NCBI GenBank assembly: GCA_019418225.1 | Contig: DYCF01000023.1 | Span: 3,925 to 67,924 of the forward strand | Source: Clostridiales bacterium | Lineage (GTDB): Bacteria; Bacillota; Clostridia; Lachnospirales; Cellulosilyticaceae | Reading direction: 5' to 3' | Length of the DNA stretch: 64,000 bases | Part shown: positions 44,384 to 53,568 of the stretch, in pieces | How the letters are laid out: every line of letters begins with the position of its first letter | How positions within the stretch are numbered: position 1 is the stretch's first letter | Notes under the pieces: generated by a model | The model's input: the letters and a program-made list of their open reading frames with translations, nothing else | Told to the model about the DNA's origin: nothing | Databases searched by the model: none | Translations under genes and position numbers: made by a program

Positions 44384-45238
44384 TTACCCCCTTAAGTAAG
44401 CAATTTCTTCTTTATATAAATTAGTTTTTTTATCAAGCCATGGTGTTTCTAAAATGAGTGGTTTACCTTCTGTAATTGGGTGATGTACAATGCGGTAGAG
44501 CGCTTCTTTACCGATTTGATCGACTCCTTTTGGATTTGTTTCATCGGCACCTAAATTAGCGTGACGGTCTTTTTTGGCACCACGTACATTGAGAGAGCCG
44601 TTAATATGAAATACTTTAAGTCTATCAAGCCCAACGATTTCATCAAATTGTTTAAGGACACCATCAAAGTCGTTGATAATGTCATAACCACTATCATGAA
44701 GATGGCAAGTGTCGAAACAAACGCCGAGTTTCTCGTTATGTTTTACACGGCTAATAATATCTTGAAGCTCTTCAAAGCTTCTACCAATTTCTTTGCCTTT
44801 ACCAGCCATAGTTTCAAGGCAGATCGTCACAGGGGTATCTGGTGTTAGAATTTCATTAAGGGCAGCGGCAATGCGTTCTACCCCATATTCATAAGTCTTG
44901 TCCGTGAATGAACCTGGATGAAGCACAAGATATTGGGCACCGATAGCAGCAGTTCTTTCAATCTCTAAAGCTAAAAATTCTTTAGCGATGGCATAAGTTT
45001 CTTCCTTATAAGAAGCTAAGTTAATGATGTATGGCGCATGTACAACAATATCAGAAAGGCCGTATGCTTCCATGAAAGCTTTACCTTCTTTAATTTTGAG
45101 ATTTTCAATAGGTGAACGTTTTGTATTTTGAGGTGCACCAGTATAAATCATAAAAGTATTTGCACCATAAGAATAAGCTTCTTTAGCAGCAGCGATGAGT
45201 CCGCCACTAATTGAAACATGTGAACCAAGTTTTAACAT
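44384..45238 (-). CDS. nfo: Deoxyribonuclease IV (apurinic endonuclease, Nfo family)
   Basis: Endonuclease IV of base-excision repair, 284 residues, a three-zinc TIM barrel. LKLGSHVSISGGL starts the protein; YLVLHPGSF, ICLETMAGKG, GVCFDTCHLHDSGYD, KVFHINGSLN (near DRHANLG) and LILETPW contain the zinc-binding His, Glu and Asp residues. An upstream in-frame ATG (45316) would add 26 hydrophobic-poor residues, but ATG 45238 has AAGGAA upstream and matches the family start. Confidence 0.93.
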   Translation of the reverse strand: MLKLGSHVSISGGLIAAAKEAYSYGANTFMIYTGAPQNTKRSPIENLKIKEGKAFMEAYGLSDIVVHAPYIINLASYKEETYAIAKEFLALEIERTAAIGAQYLVLHPGSFTDKTYEYGVERIAAALNEILTPDTPVTICLETMAGKGKEIGRSFEELQDIISRVKHNEKLGVCFDTCHLHDSGYDIINDFDGVLKQFDEIVGLDRLKVFHINGSLNVRGAKKDRHANLGADETNPKGVDQIGKEALYRIVHHPITEGKPLILETPWLDKKTNLYKEEIAYLRG

Positions 45239-45577
45239 ATATAAAATTCCTTTCAAGTTAGCGAAATAATAATTACTATTAAATAGTATATACCAAACAT
45301 ATAGCATATTACACAAAATTACAAGTAAATTACAGAGAGATTAAAGGAAATAATTTTTCCATAAATTGATGTATTATAATAGACATCTAAGTTAGATTTT
45401 ACTACAATATAGTAGGTATCACACGAGTAAATGTCAAAAAACGCCATAAAGTAGAGAAAGGGTAAAACTAGAATTAATATAACAGCAAATGCTAACAATA
45501 AATAAAAGTCTGTGAGTATAAATTTAAAATAGAACATAGAACAACTAAATATCAATGTAATATAGGAGACTCATATT
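45239..45577. other. Divergent intergenic region between nfo and LCP-2
   Basis: About 340 A/T-rich bases between divergent genes. It should contain the promoters of both, but no clear consensus pair stands out. A 78-codon hydrophobic minus-strand frame (45319-45555) would start at TTG without a ribosome site and is not accepted. Confidence 0.5.
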
Positions 45578-46858
45578 ATGAAAAAGAGCAGTAGTAAGTT
45601 AAAGAAGGCACAGAAGAAAAAGCTTCGTAAGATTTTTCTGAGAGTTGTTGTCATTACACTCATTATATGTGCAGGAATAATAGGGGCTGGAGCAGTACTA
45701 TATAATCAGTTTTTGTATAGTGGTGATGGTAGCGACAAGGATTGGAGCTTGAACAAACCACTAGACCCAATTAACAAAAATTTAGCGGTGTTTGGTGTAG
45801 ATGAAGATGGTTATCGCACAGATGTTATTTTCGTTGTGAACTTCAATAGTGAGACGAATAAGGTAAAGGTTGTATCTGTTCCAAGGGATACTATGGTAGA
45901 TTGGGATGAAGAGCAAAGAGATAAACTTATGCGTTATACTGGTAAGGTTGCTTATACAACTAAGATTAATGAGATGACCAGTTATTCAGGAATTGAGAAT
46001 ATCCGTGATTTTACTATTGATGAGATTGAAACAATTTTGGATATTAATATTGATAATTATGTCATTGTCACAACAGATGCATTTAGAAAATTAGTAGATG
46101 CTATTGGTGGAGTAGAGGTAGAAGTACCAGCCTTAGAAAATGGGCAGGGACTTCACTATGATGACAATTATCAAGATCTTCATATTCATTTAGAACCGGG
46201 TCTACAATTATTAGATGGCGAGCAAGCTGAAGGTCTTGTACGTTTCCGTAAAGGTTATGCAGAAGGAGATGTAGGGCGTATTAAAACACAACAAATCTTT
46301 TTAGATGCTTTTGCTAAAAGGATATTAAGTCCATCTACATTTGCAAAACTTCCTCAAATTGCTTCAGTTGTTTTTGACACAGTTACAACAGATATAAAAC
46401 TTAATGAAGTGACAGGTTACTTAAAGTACTTCAAGAACTTTAATAGTGATAACATTTCCTTTTATATTGTACCAGGGGAAGCAGAGTATGTAAGTGCTAA
46501 GTGGTACTATGTAATTGATGAGAGTGCGTTACCTGCATTTAGAAATGAAGTATTCCATGATATTGTGCCACCAGCAGAGGACACGTATGAAGTAGATACA
46601 ACCGTTTCTATTGAAATTTTAAATTCTACAGCAAGAGCAGGACTTGCAGCTAATGCGAAGGTACTACTTGAAAACGCAGGATATACGGTATCAAGCATTG
46701 GAAATTATACACCTGCTATATTAGATACAACAGTGATTTATGCAAGAGATTTAGAAAAGGCTACACAGTTCCAGAAATATTTCTTAGGTGCTGAATTAGT
46801 TTTAGATACAACACTTGACTATGATATACAAATTGTATTGGGTAATGATGCCCAGTAA
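45578..46858 (+). CDS. LytR-CpsA-Psr (LCP) family protein, paralogue 2
   Basis: Second LCP transferase, 426 residues. A Lys-rich cytosolic start, one membrane segment (about 19-42), the LCP domain with DEDGYRTDVIFVVNFN, VSVPRDT, KINEMTSYSGIENIRDFTID, QAEGLVRFRKG and a LytR C-terminal domain (TVSIEILNSTARAGLAANAK). The order and wording of motifs are nearly the same as in LCP-1 at 41877, so the two arose by duplication, now split by the minus-strand nfo-SDR pair. TAGGAG precedes the ATG; the glycosidase gene follows after 15 bases. Confidence 0.93.
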   Translation: MKKSSSKLKKAQKKKLRKIFLRVVVITLIICAGIIGAGAVLYNQFLYSGDGSDKDWSLNKPLDPINKNLAVFGVDEDGYRTDVIFVVNFNSETNKVKVVSVPRDTMVDWDEEQRDKLMRYTGKVAYTTKINEMTSYSGIENIRDFTIDEIETILDINIDNYVIVTTDAFRKLVDAIGGVEVEVPALENGQGLHYDDNYQDLHIHLEPGLQLLDGEQAEGLVRFRKGYAEGDVGRIKTQQIFLDAFAKRILSPSTFAKLPQIASVVFDTVTTDIKLNEVTGYLKYFKNFNSDNISFYIVPGEAEYVSAKWYYVIDESALPAFRNEVFHDIVPPAEDTYEVDTTVSIEILNSTARAGLAANAKVLLENAGYTVSSIGNYTPAILDTTVIYARDLEKATQFQKYFLGAELVLDTTLDYDIQIVLGNDAQ

Positions 46859-46873
46859 GGGGGAATTAAAAAA

Positions 46874-49714
46874 ATGAGGCTTGCAAAGTTTAAGCTCAGA
46901 GGAATTGTATTATTTTCAGTTTTAATAAGCACTAATGTAGTTTATGGTGCTATATTACATCAAGAGACGACAACACAGACATTAACAAAAGGTGCAACGC
47001 TTACTAATGAAAAGATTTTAAGTGAAATTGGCTGGCGTAATATTAATGTACTTAGGATTAACCTAAATGAACCCAATGTCACTTTAAAACCTATAGAAGC
47101 GGCAAATGGCACATCAAGACAGACAGTTTTACAAATGGTAAATGATGCAGGTGCTATAGCAGGGGTTAACTCGGACTTCTTTGACATTTCTACAAGTAGT
47201 ACACCAAGCTTTGGACCAGTCATTTCTGATGGAGAGCTTAAGCATGCCTATAATAGCAATTATTCCTCGTTAGGACCTAATAAGTATATGGGAACATTTA
47301 CAATAGACACAAATAATGGTGTTTCAATGGACTATTATGGTGTGTCGCTAAGATTAAATGCTAATGGGACGTTTGTAGGAGCAATGGGAGGGTATAATAA
47401 TATCCCTTCTAAGCTCTACAGACCAGTGGTTGTAGATTGTACATATTATTCAAATACAAGTAGTATTATTAGTAAGCTTCCAAATACATATACAATTGTA
47501 GTAGAAGAAGATGTAGTAACTTATTGTTCAAAATCAAATGAAGCAGTAGATATTCCGAAAAATGGATATGTGATACTTATAGGTGAACAAGATGCTAATA
47601 ACTACTATAGTCAATTAAAAGTAGGAACAAGCGTCGACTTACAACAATTTTTATATTTAAGTAATGGGCTTACAGAAGCTGTAAGCAATATTAAGTTAGG
47701 CATTGGCGGCGGCGGATTAATTATGAAAGATGGCGTAGAATATACAGGTGCAGCACATAAGATTACGCCTACCTCTAATGATCCAAGAACAATAGTTGCT
47801 ACACTTAAGAATTCTAATGAGGTATTATTAATAACCATTGATGGACGTGGTGACTATAAAGGAATGACACATAGTGACTTAGTCACTTTTCTAAAAAGCT
47901 ACAATGTAAAAGATGCTATGTATTTCGATGGTGGTGGTTCTACAACAATGGTGGCACGTAATGAAGGTGAAACAGAAGTTACATTGCAAAATAATCCGTC
48001 AGATGGTAGTCAAAGAAAAGTAATCAATGGATTAGGTGTCTTTACAACTTCTGAAACAGGAGATGTGGCACAGCTTATAATAGACACAAATTATAATCGC
48101 ACCTTTGTAGGAGAAAGTATTAGCTTGACTGTTAAAGCTGTAGATGAAAATAGCAATCCAGTAACGCTTAATAAGGACAATATTACATATTCGGTAGCAG
48201 GTGTTAATGGAAGGTTTGAAGGTAACAAATTTATCCCAACAAGCAGCGGTAAAGCATTAATTATTGCAAGTTATGATGGGGTTGAAGTAGGTACAGAAAT
48301 TATTGTATCTGAGAAACCACAAGGTATCCGAATTGAACCTTCTAACTTGCAGGTAGATGAAAATAGTACAAAAACTGTACAAGTTTATGGCATTGATAGT
48401 GAAGGGTATAAGTTGCCACTTACAGCAAGTAGTATTACATGGACAAGTGATAACAATACAGTAGGTGCTACGAATAATACTGTTGTAACAAAAGGAAAAG
48501 CACTGGCTACACTTACAGCCAACTATAAGGGACTTACAGCTAAGTTGGGTGTAACGGTAGGGAATGTAACATCTGCTATTGAATCTTTTGAAACAAATAA
48601 GGCAAGTTGGGGCGGAGATACCTCAACGGTTAAGGGGAATGTTATAGTTTGCAATGACGAAAAGTATAAATATCATGGAACAAAGTCAATTAAAATGACT
48701 TATACTTTTGAAAAGTCAGCGAATAAACAGGTCGCATATACTTTATTTGATACACCAATAGAAATTCCAAGTGATGCCATGAGCTTAAATATGTGGCTAT
48801 ATGGTAAAAAACAAGGACATGTGGCAAAAGTAGAAGTAGTAGATAGTAATAACAAGAAATTTTATTTAAAACTCACAGACAATATTAATTTTGAAGGCTG
48901 GAAATATGTAAGTACAGCCTTACCAGAAGATATGGTACTTCCAGCAAAGGTTACAAAGTTCTATACCTATGCAAATTCAGTTAGCGAAAAAACAACAACT
49001 GCAGTTTATATAGACCATGTTTCTATTACAAGAGGGTTTAAAGACAGAGAAGGCATTAGTGTAAGAGATGATTATCGCTTTGATCCATGGTATAAGGAAA
49101 CATTACAGGACCCTACTGGTGACCAGTATGTTATAAATGCAGTAGGTGGTACAAAAGTAGAGAGTATGCTACTTAGTAAAGAAACAACTAATAAGATAGC
49201 AAATCAGCTTTCAAATAAAAGTAGTTTAGTGGTGATGGCATCAGGTAATAATTTAAGTTTGCCACTAACAGCAAATAGCATAGCTTATAAAAATACTTAT
49301 GAGGTCAAAGATTATAGCAGCACAAGAGTAATCATGGCGGGTACAGATAGTGGTGGGCTTAGAGCAACACAAGCTTCAGCGTGGTTAAATATTAAGTCGG
49401 CTATCAGCACCTCAAATGCAAAGAATATTATATTAGTAATGAGCAAAAATCCACTCACACAATTTAGTGATACGGAGGAAGGAAAAGCATTTCATAAGTA
49501 TTTAAGAGAAACAAGAGAGCAGACTGGCAAAAACATATTCGTTATTACAACTGGTACAACAGGAAATGAAGTAAGAATCGAAGATGGTATTAGATACATA
49601 AAAACGAGCGGCTTAAATACAACAACAGATAATGTAAAAGATGCGTCCTTTGTAAAATTTAAAATGGTAGGAGATAAAGTGTATTATACTTTTGAGCCAT
49701 TTACAGCATCATAA
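46874..49714 (+). CDS. Secreted phosphodiester glycosidase (NAGPA-domain) with Ig-like and C-terminal modules
   Basis: A 946-residue exported protein. Signal peptide about 1-26. The NAGPA/phosphodiester alpha-GlcNAcase-type domain (about 50-400) shows GVNSDFFD, GIGGGGLIM, ITIDGRG and YFDGGGSTTM. It is followed by two bacterial Ig-like domains (about 405-565), a jelly-roll carbohydrate-binding-like module (about 570-715), and a C-terminal region (about 725-945) that resembles a calcineurin-like phosphoesterase (AGTDSGGLRATQASAWLN) but lacks the usual metal-binding His motifs. It probably acts on a wall-linked sugar phosphodiester or teichoic-type polymer (inference). Confidence 0.8.
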   Translation: MRLAKFKLRGIVLFSVLISTNVVYGAILHQETTTQTLTKGATLTNEKILSEIGWRNINVLRINLNEPNVTLKPIEAANGTSRQTVLQMVNDAGAIAGVNSDFFDISTSSTPSFGPVISDGELKHAYNSNYSSLGPNKYMGTFTIDTNNGVSMDYYGVSLRLNANGTFVGAMGGYNNIPSKLYRPVVVDCTYYSNTSSIISKLPNTYTIVVEEDVVTYCSKSNEAVDIPKNGYVILIGEQDANNYYSQLKVGTSVDLQQFLYLSNGLTEAVSNIKLGIGGGGLIMKDGVEYTGAAHKITPTSNDPRTIVATLKNSNEVLLITIDGRGDYKGMTHSDLVTFLKSYNVKDAMYFDGGGSTTMVARNEGETEVTLQNNPSDGSQRKVINGLGVFTTSETGDVAQLIIDTNYNRTFVGESISLTVKAVDENSNPVTLNKDNITYSVAGVNGRFEGNKFIPTSSGKALIIASYDGVEVGTEIIVSEKPQGIRIEPSNLQVDENSTKTVQVYGIDSEGYKLPLTASSITWTSDNNTVGATNNTVVTKGKALATLTANYKGLTAKLGVTVGNVTSAIESFETNKASWGGDTSTVKGNVIVCNDEKYKYHGTKSIKMTYTFEKSANKQVAYTLFDTPIEIPSDAMSLNMWLYGKKQGHVAKVEVVDSNNKKFYLKLTDNINFEGWKYVSTALPEDMVLPAKVTKFYTYANSVSEKTTTAVYIDHVSITRGFKDREGISVRDDYRFDPWYKETLQDPTGDQYVINAVGGTKVESMLLSKETTNKIANQLSNKSSLVVMASGNNLSLPLTANSIAYKNTYEVKDYSSTRVIMAGTDSGGLRATQASAWLNIKSAISTSNAKNIILVMSKNPLTQFSDTEEGKAFHKYLRETREQTGKNIFVITTGTTGNEVRIEDGIRYIKTSGLNTTTDNVKDASFVKFKMVGDKVYYTFEPFTAS

Positions 49715-49742
49715 ATATTCTAAACAATAAGGAGGTATACTA

Positions 49743-50261
49743 ATGAATAAAAAAGTAAAAATAGCATTAGCCGTAATGGGTATTACAGCAACAACACTTT
49801 ATGCAGCAGATAACGGTATTGGGTCATCAAATGACCCTCTTGTAACAAAAAGCTATGTAGATCAAAAGGTTGCTGAAATAAGTGGTAGCGTAGGTAATAA
49901 TAGTAGCATTGCAAAGCAGGTAGAAACACAACAAGCACTTATTGAGAACTTAATGGAAGAAATAGATGAACTTAAAAATGGCCAAAATACAGATAACAAT
50001 ATTTTTGAGGTCGTTGTAGTACAAGAAGGTCAAATCATATTTGGGGCACAAAGTACAGAAATGATTGTAAGAGCAGGTAAGGCGCAAGCAGTAGCATCAG
50101 TAGCTGGTGGCCTTCAAGACATTACAAGTGGTGAAGATTTAGGTGAGACAACAGAGATTCCTAAAAATCATTTACTGCTTATTCCTAGAGAAGATGGCAG
50201 AGGTCTACTTGCAAATACAAAGCTTACAGTCATGGTAAGAGGTGGCTATACAATACAATAA
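49743..50261 (+). CDS. Small secreted coiled-coil protein, unknown function
   Basis: Not recognised as a named family. 172 residues: signal peptide about 1-21 (ending LYAAD), a segment SSNDPLVTKSYVDQKVAEI, a predicted coiled coil (about 55-80, VETQQALIENLMEEIDELKN), then a beta-rich globular part (about 87-172) with VVVQEGQIIFGAQSTEMIVR and a Gly-rich end. AAGGAGG before the ATG. It lies between the glycosidase and the DUF5693 gene and is likely co-expressed. Proteins with the same SYVD start occur near clostridial surface-polymer loci. Confidence 0.65.
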   Translation: MNKKVKIALAVMGITATTLYAADNGIGSSNDPLVTKSYVDQKVAEISGSVGNNSSIAKQVETQQALIENLMEEIDELKNGQNTDNNIFEVVVVQEGQIIFGAQSTEMIVRAGKAQAVASVAGGLQDITSGEDLGETTEIPKNHLLLIPREDGRGLLANTKLTVMVRGGYTIQ

Positions 50262-50292
50262 CTTAGTAGGCTAATAGCCGATGGAGGAAAAA

Positions 50293-52233
50293 ATGAAAAA
50301 GCAAATAAAAATGTTACTCTATGTCATTTTAGCTATATCCTTGGTAGCATGTGGCTTTGTAGGAATTGGTCGCATTGAGGCAGAACAAGCAGACAAGAGT
50401 GTTCAAATCGCAATTAGATATAGCGATGTATTAAGTTTAGCACAGCAAACAGAACAGCCTTTAGAAACTATACTTAAGGAATTTAAGGAGATAGGTGCTA
50501 CCACCTTATTAGTTAGAGAAAATACAGTAAGTGGTCCAAGTGGTGATTTTTATAATTACAAGGGACAAGGCGAAGTAAGTATTTTAGAAGGGTATATTCT
50601 TAAATTCTATTATCCAGAAGTCGCAGAGCTAAAGCCAGAATATAATTACATCGTTACAACAAATGAAGAAGTTGCAACTAATATTTATAAAAACTATCAT
50701 TTAAAAAACATATATGTAGATGCATTTACAGGGGTTAATCCTGAAAGCGGAGAAGAAACATACTTTATTGAAGTAAGTGATTATGCAAGTGCTCTTACAA
50801 CAGTAGGGGTAGGATTTAATACAGCAGATTTGAATAAAGCAGCTAGTCTAGGGTATATGATTTCGCCACAAATTAAAAACTGGGATGAACCAACAGAAGA
50901 ATCACTTCTAAACTTAGTAGATGAACTTAATGCAATTAATAACTTAGGGACAATCTACTTTGCAGATATGACTATTCCAGGTGCAGACACAGAGGTAATG
51001 GCACAGCTTATTCGCGAACATCAGCTTGGCTTCATTGAATTTACAAGTAATAAACAAAAAGGTTTTGAAACACTTGCAAAACATTCAAGTGAAAGTGGTG
51101 CAGAATATAAAGTAACGCGTCTGCATACATTAACTGACCAACAAGCTAAAACATTTAGAGTTTCAGAAGTAATGGACCGTTACCAATTAGCTTTAAATGA
51201 AAGAAATAACCGTGTTTTCTTATTTAAAATGCCAAGTACATTAAATGTAGAAGCAGATAAAACTTATTTACAAGAATGTATTACCAGATTCATTGATATT
51301 GCTGAAAAAGACGGATTTACTATTGTAAATGAGACAGTGAACTTTAACTTACCACAAATAAATGTAATCATTGCGATTTTAGCAGGGCTTGGTGCAATTG
51401 TGGTATTTATACTTTTACTTAGTGAATTGGGTGCTGTAAAACTAGGGTATATTTTAGGTGCGATAGGTGCAATTGGTTATGTAGGACTTTTAAAGTTAGC
51501 ACCTTTTATAGCGTATAGAATGATGGCACTATTTGGTGCGATGGTATTTCCAACTTATGCATTACTTATGGGTATTAAGGAAGAACCACGTAATATTAAA
51601 GAATCAATTATAGCATTCTTGAAGATTTGTATTATTTCATATGGCGGTGTCTTCACAATAGTAGGCGCATTATCACGTACAAGCTTCGCATTAGGTATTA
51701 ATTTATTTGCAGGTGTTAAATTTGCACATATCGTACCTATTGCAGCAATTTTAGTAATCCTCGTATATAGAAAACATAAACTTGATTATAATTTCTATAA
51801 AGGAGTTTTAAATAAAAAGATTAGCTATGGTGCTTTAATTATTATTGGTATTATTGCAGCGGCATTGCTTATTTATACTTCAAGAACAGGTAACTCAGGC
51901 AGTGCTTCAACATTAGAACTTCAATTTAGACAGCTTTTAACAAATGTTTTAGGCGTACGTCCACGTACAAAAGAATTCCTAATCGGTTATCCAATTTTAA
52001 TGTGTTTATTATTCTATGGTTACAAGGAAGCATATTTACCATTTGTGATATTTGCAGCAATGGGTCCTATTTCATTAGTAAATACTTATGCACATATTCA
52101 TACACCACTTCTTGTGTCTATGATTAGAAGTGTATACGGTATCTTATTCGGGCTCCTTATTGGACTAGTTGCAATTTGGGTAATTAAATTAATAGGTAAG
52201 GTGATTAGAAAATGGCAACTACAAAGCAAATAG
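50293..52233 (+). CDS. DUF5693-like polytopic membrane protein
   Basis: A 646-residue membrane protein. An N-terminal membrane segment (about 5-23) is followed by a large outward domain (about 30-350) and then about eight hydrophobic segments (from ILAGLGAIVVFILLLSEL to LLIGLVAIWVIKLIGKV). This architecture matches DUF5693, found next to csaB in Firmicutes; a transport or scaffold role in surface-polymer assembly is inferred. The start is ATG 50293 with GGAGG 5 bases upstream; ATG 50281 has no site. It overlaps csaB by 22 bases. Confidence 0.75.
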   Translation: MKKQIKMLLYVILAISLVACGFVGIGRIEAEQADKSVQIAIRYSDVLSLAQQTEQPLETILKEFKEIGATTLLVRENTVSGPSGDFYNYKGQGEVSILEGYILKFYYPEVAELKPEYNYIVTTNEEVATNIYKNYHLKNIYVDAFTGVNPESGEETYFIEVSDYASALTTVGVGFNTADLNKAASLGYMISPQIKNWDEPTEESLLNLVDELNAINNLGTIYFADMTIPGADTEVMAQLIREHQLGFIEFTSNKQKGFETLAKHSSESGAEYKVTRLHTLTDQQAKTFRVSEVMDRYQLALNERNNRVFLFKMPSTLNVEADKTYLQECITRFIDIAEKDGFTIVNETVNFNLPQINVIIAILAGLGAIVVFILLLSELGAVKLGYILGAIGAIGYVGLLKLAPFIAYRMMALFGAMVFPTYALLMGIKEEPRNIKESIIAFLKICIISYGGVFTIVGALSRTSFALGINLFAGVKFAHIVPIAAILVILVYRKHKLDYNFYKGVLNKKISYGALIIIGIIAAALLIYTSRTGNSGSASTLELQFRQLLTNVLGVRPRTKEFLIGYPILMCLLFYGYKEAYLPFVIFAAMGPISLVNTYAHIHTPLLVSMIRSVYGILFGLLIGLVAIWVIKLIGKVIRKWQLQSK

Positions 52234-53333
52234 TTTTATCAGGGTATTATGGCTTTGATAACATTGGTGATGAAGCGGTACTTTTCTCTATCGTATCACT
52301 TCTAAAAAAAGAAATACCAGGTGTACGTATCATGGTACTTTCGAATAATCCAGAAAAGACAAAAGCTACTTATAATGTAGAAAGTGTTAACCGTTGGGAT
52401 ATGAAAACTGTAGCAAAGGTTATCAAACAAAGCGACCTCCTCATTAGTGGAGGAGGAAGCTTATTGCAAGATGTTACAAGTAGTAAAACAATTCCTTACT
52501 ACTTAGCTATCGTAAAGATTGCACAATTTTATAAGAAGAAAGTCGTGTTTTATTCTCAAGGTATTGGTCCTGTTAACAAAGGATTTAGTAAAACCCTTAT
52601 GAAAATGATTGTAAATAAAGTAGATGGCATTTATGTAAGGGAACCAGCATCAAAAGCTTTATTACAAGAGATTGGTATTAAAAAGCCAGTGGAAGTTTCA
52701 ATTGATCCAGTAATTGGTATTAATCTAGGAAGAACGAAGCATGAACCAACAGTAGAAATGAAAAAGCCAGCAGTAGGTGTTTATTTAAGACCATGGCAAA
52801 ATGAGGCACATGATGAACATTTAATACAGGCTATGCTTCCTACACTTAGACAGCTTATAGCAGAAGGTTACAAACTTTACTTTATTCCTATGCATTATGA
52901 CCAAGATAGAAGTATTGCACAGACGATTAAAGATAAGCTTATAGAAATGGGACGTGCAGAAAGCAAAAATTTAGAGGCAGAAGTAGAAGTTGTCGATAAA
53001 ATGCTTTCTATAGAAGAAGTATTAGATTATACAGCAAGTTTTGAAATGATTATAGGGATGAGGTTGCATAGTCTTATTATGGCAGCAGCAGAAAAAGTGC
53101 CAATGGTAGCATTATCTTATGATCCAAAAGTAACAGCTTTTATGAAAGAAATTGAACAATCTCAGTACTGTATGGATTCAGGTAAAGTAACTGCAGAAGA
53201 ATTCAAGGAAAAGATTGAAAGACTCATAATGAATAAAGAAAAACAAAAAGAACAGCTTGTAGAAGTATTTGAGGCTAAGAAAGATAAGATTTACTTACCG
53301 CTCAATAAAGTGAAAGAATTGCTGGGGGAGTGA
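52212..53333 (+). CDS. csaB: Polysaccharide pyruvyltransferase, CsaB type
   Basis: Adds ketal-linked pyruvate to a wall polysaccharide, the modification that SLH-domain surface proteins recognise in Bacillus and relatives. 373 residues: GYYGFDNIGDEAVL, SGGGSLLQD, FYSQGIGPV, VREPASKALL and the late GMRLHSLIMAA are typical of the family. It begins inside the end of the DUF5693 gene, so the two are translationally linked. Confidence 0.9.
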   Translation: MATTKQIVLSGYYGFDNIGDEAVLFSIVSLLKKEIPGVRIMVLSNNPEKTKATYNVESVNRWDMKTVAKVIKQSDLLISGGGSLLQDVTSSKTIPYYLAIVKIAQFYKKKVVFYSQGIGPVNKGFSKTLMKMIVNKVDGIYVREPASKALLQEIGIKKPVEVSIDPVIGINLGRTKHEPTVEMKKPAVGVYLRPWQNEAHDEHLIQAMLPTLRQLIAEGYKLYFIPMHYDQDRSIAQTIKDKLIEMGRAESKNLEAEVEVVDKMLSIEEVLDYTASFEMIIGMRLHSLIMAAAEKVPMVALSYDPKVTAFMKEIEQSQYCMDSGKVTAEEFKEKIERLIMNKEKQKEQLVEVFEAKKDKIYLPLNKVKELLGE

Positions 53334-53477
53334 ACTCGCATGCTCGTTTTACCATGCTAAGGATAGGATAAAGAGAAAGGCAATGATATCTTTTAGATAA
53401 ATGGTTTGTTTAGAAGATGTTAGCCAGAGATGGATTGATATTGTAGAATATAGATAGATAAATAGAAGTAATTTAAA

Positions 53478-53511
53478 AAAGGTGTTACAAGGGGGACTTT
53501 GTGGCACCTTT
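53478..53511 (+). repeat. Hairpin between csaB and tagA
   Basis: AAAGGTG and CACCTTT enclose ACAAG/CTTTGT pairing. It lacks a proper T-tail, so it could be a weak terminator or a processing site in the 235-base gap. Confidence 0.55.
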
Positions 53512-53568
53512 ATGTGAGAAAGAAGAAAAATAGGTGACTTGGGTGAGACCAAAGCATAGGAGGATATA

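Noticed and set aside
45319..45555. 78-codon hydrophobic minus-strand frame
   Set aside because: It would start at TTG with no ribosome binding site in a very A/T-rich spacer; the Ile/Tyr/Phe-heavy make-up is what random A/T-rich sequence gives.
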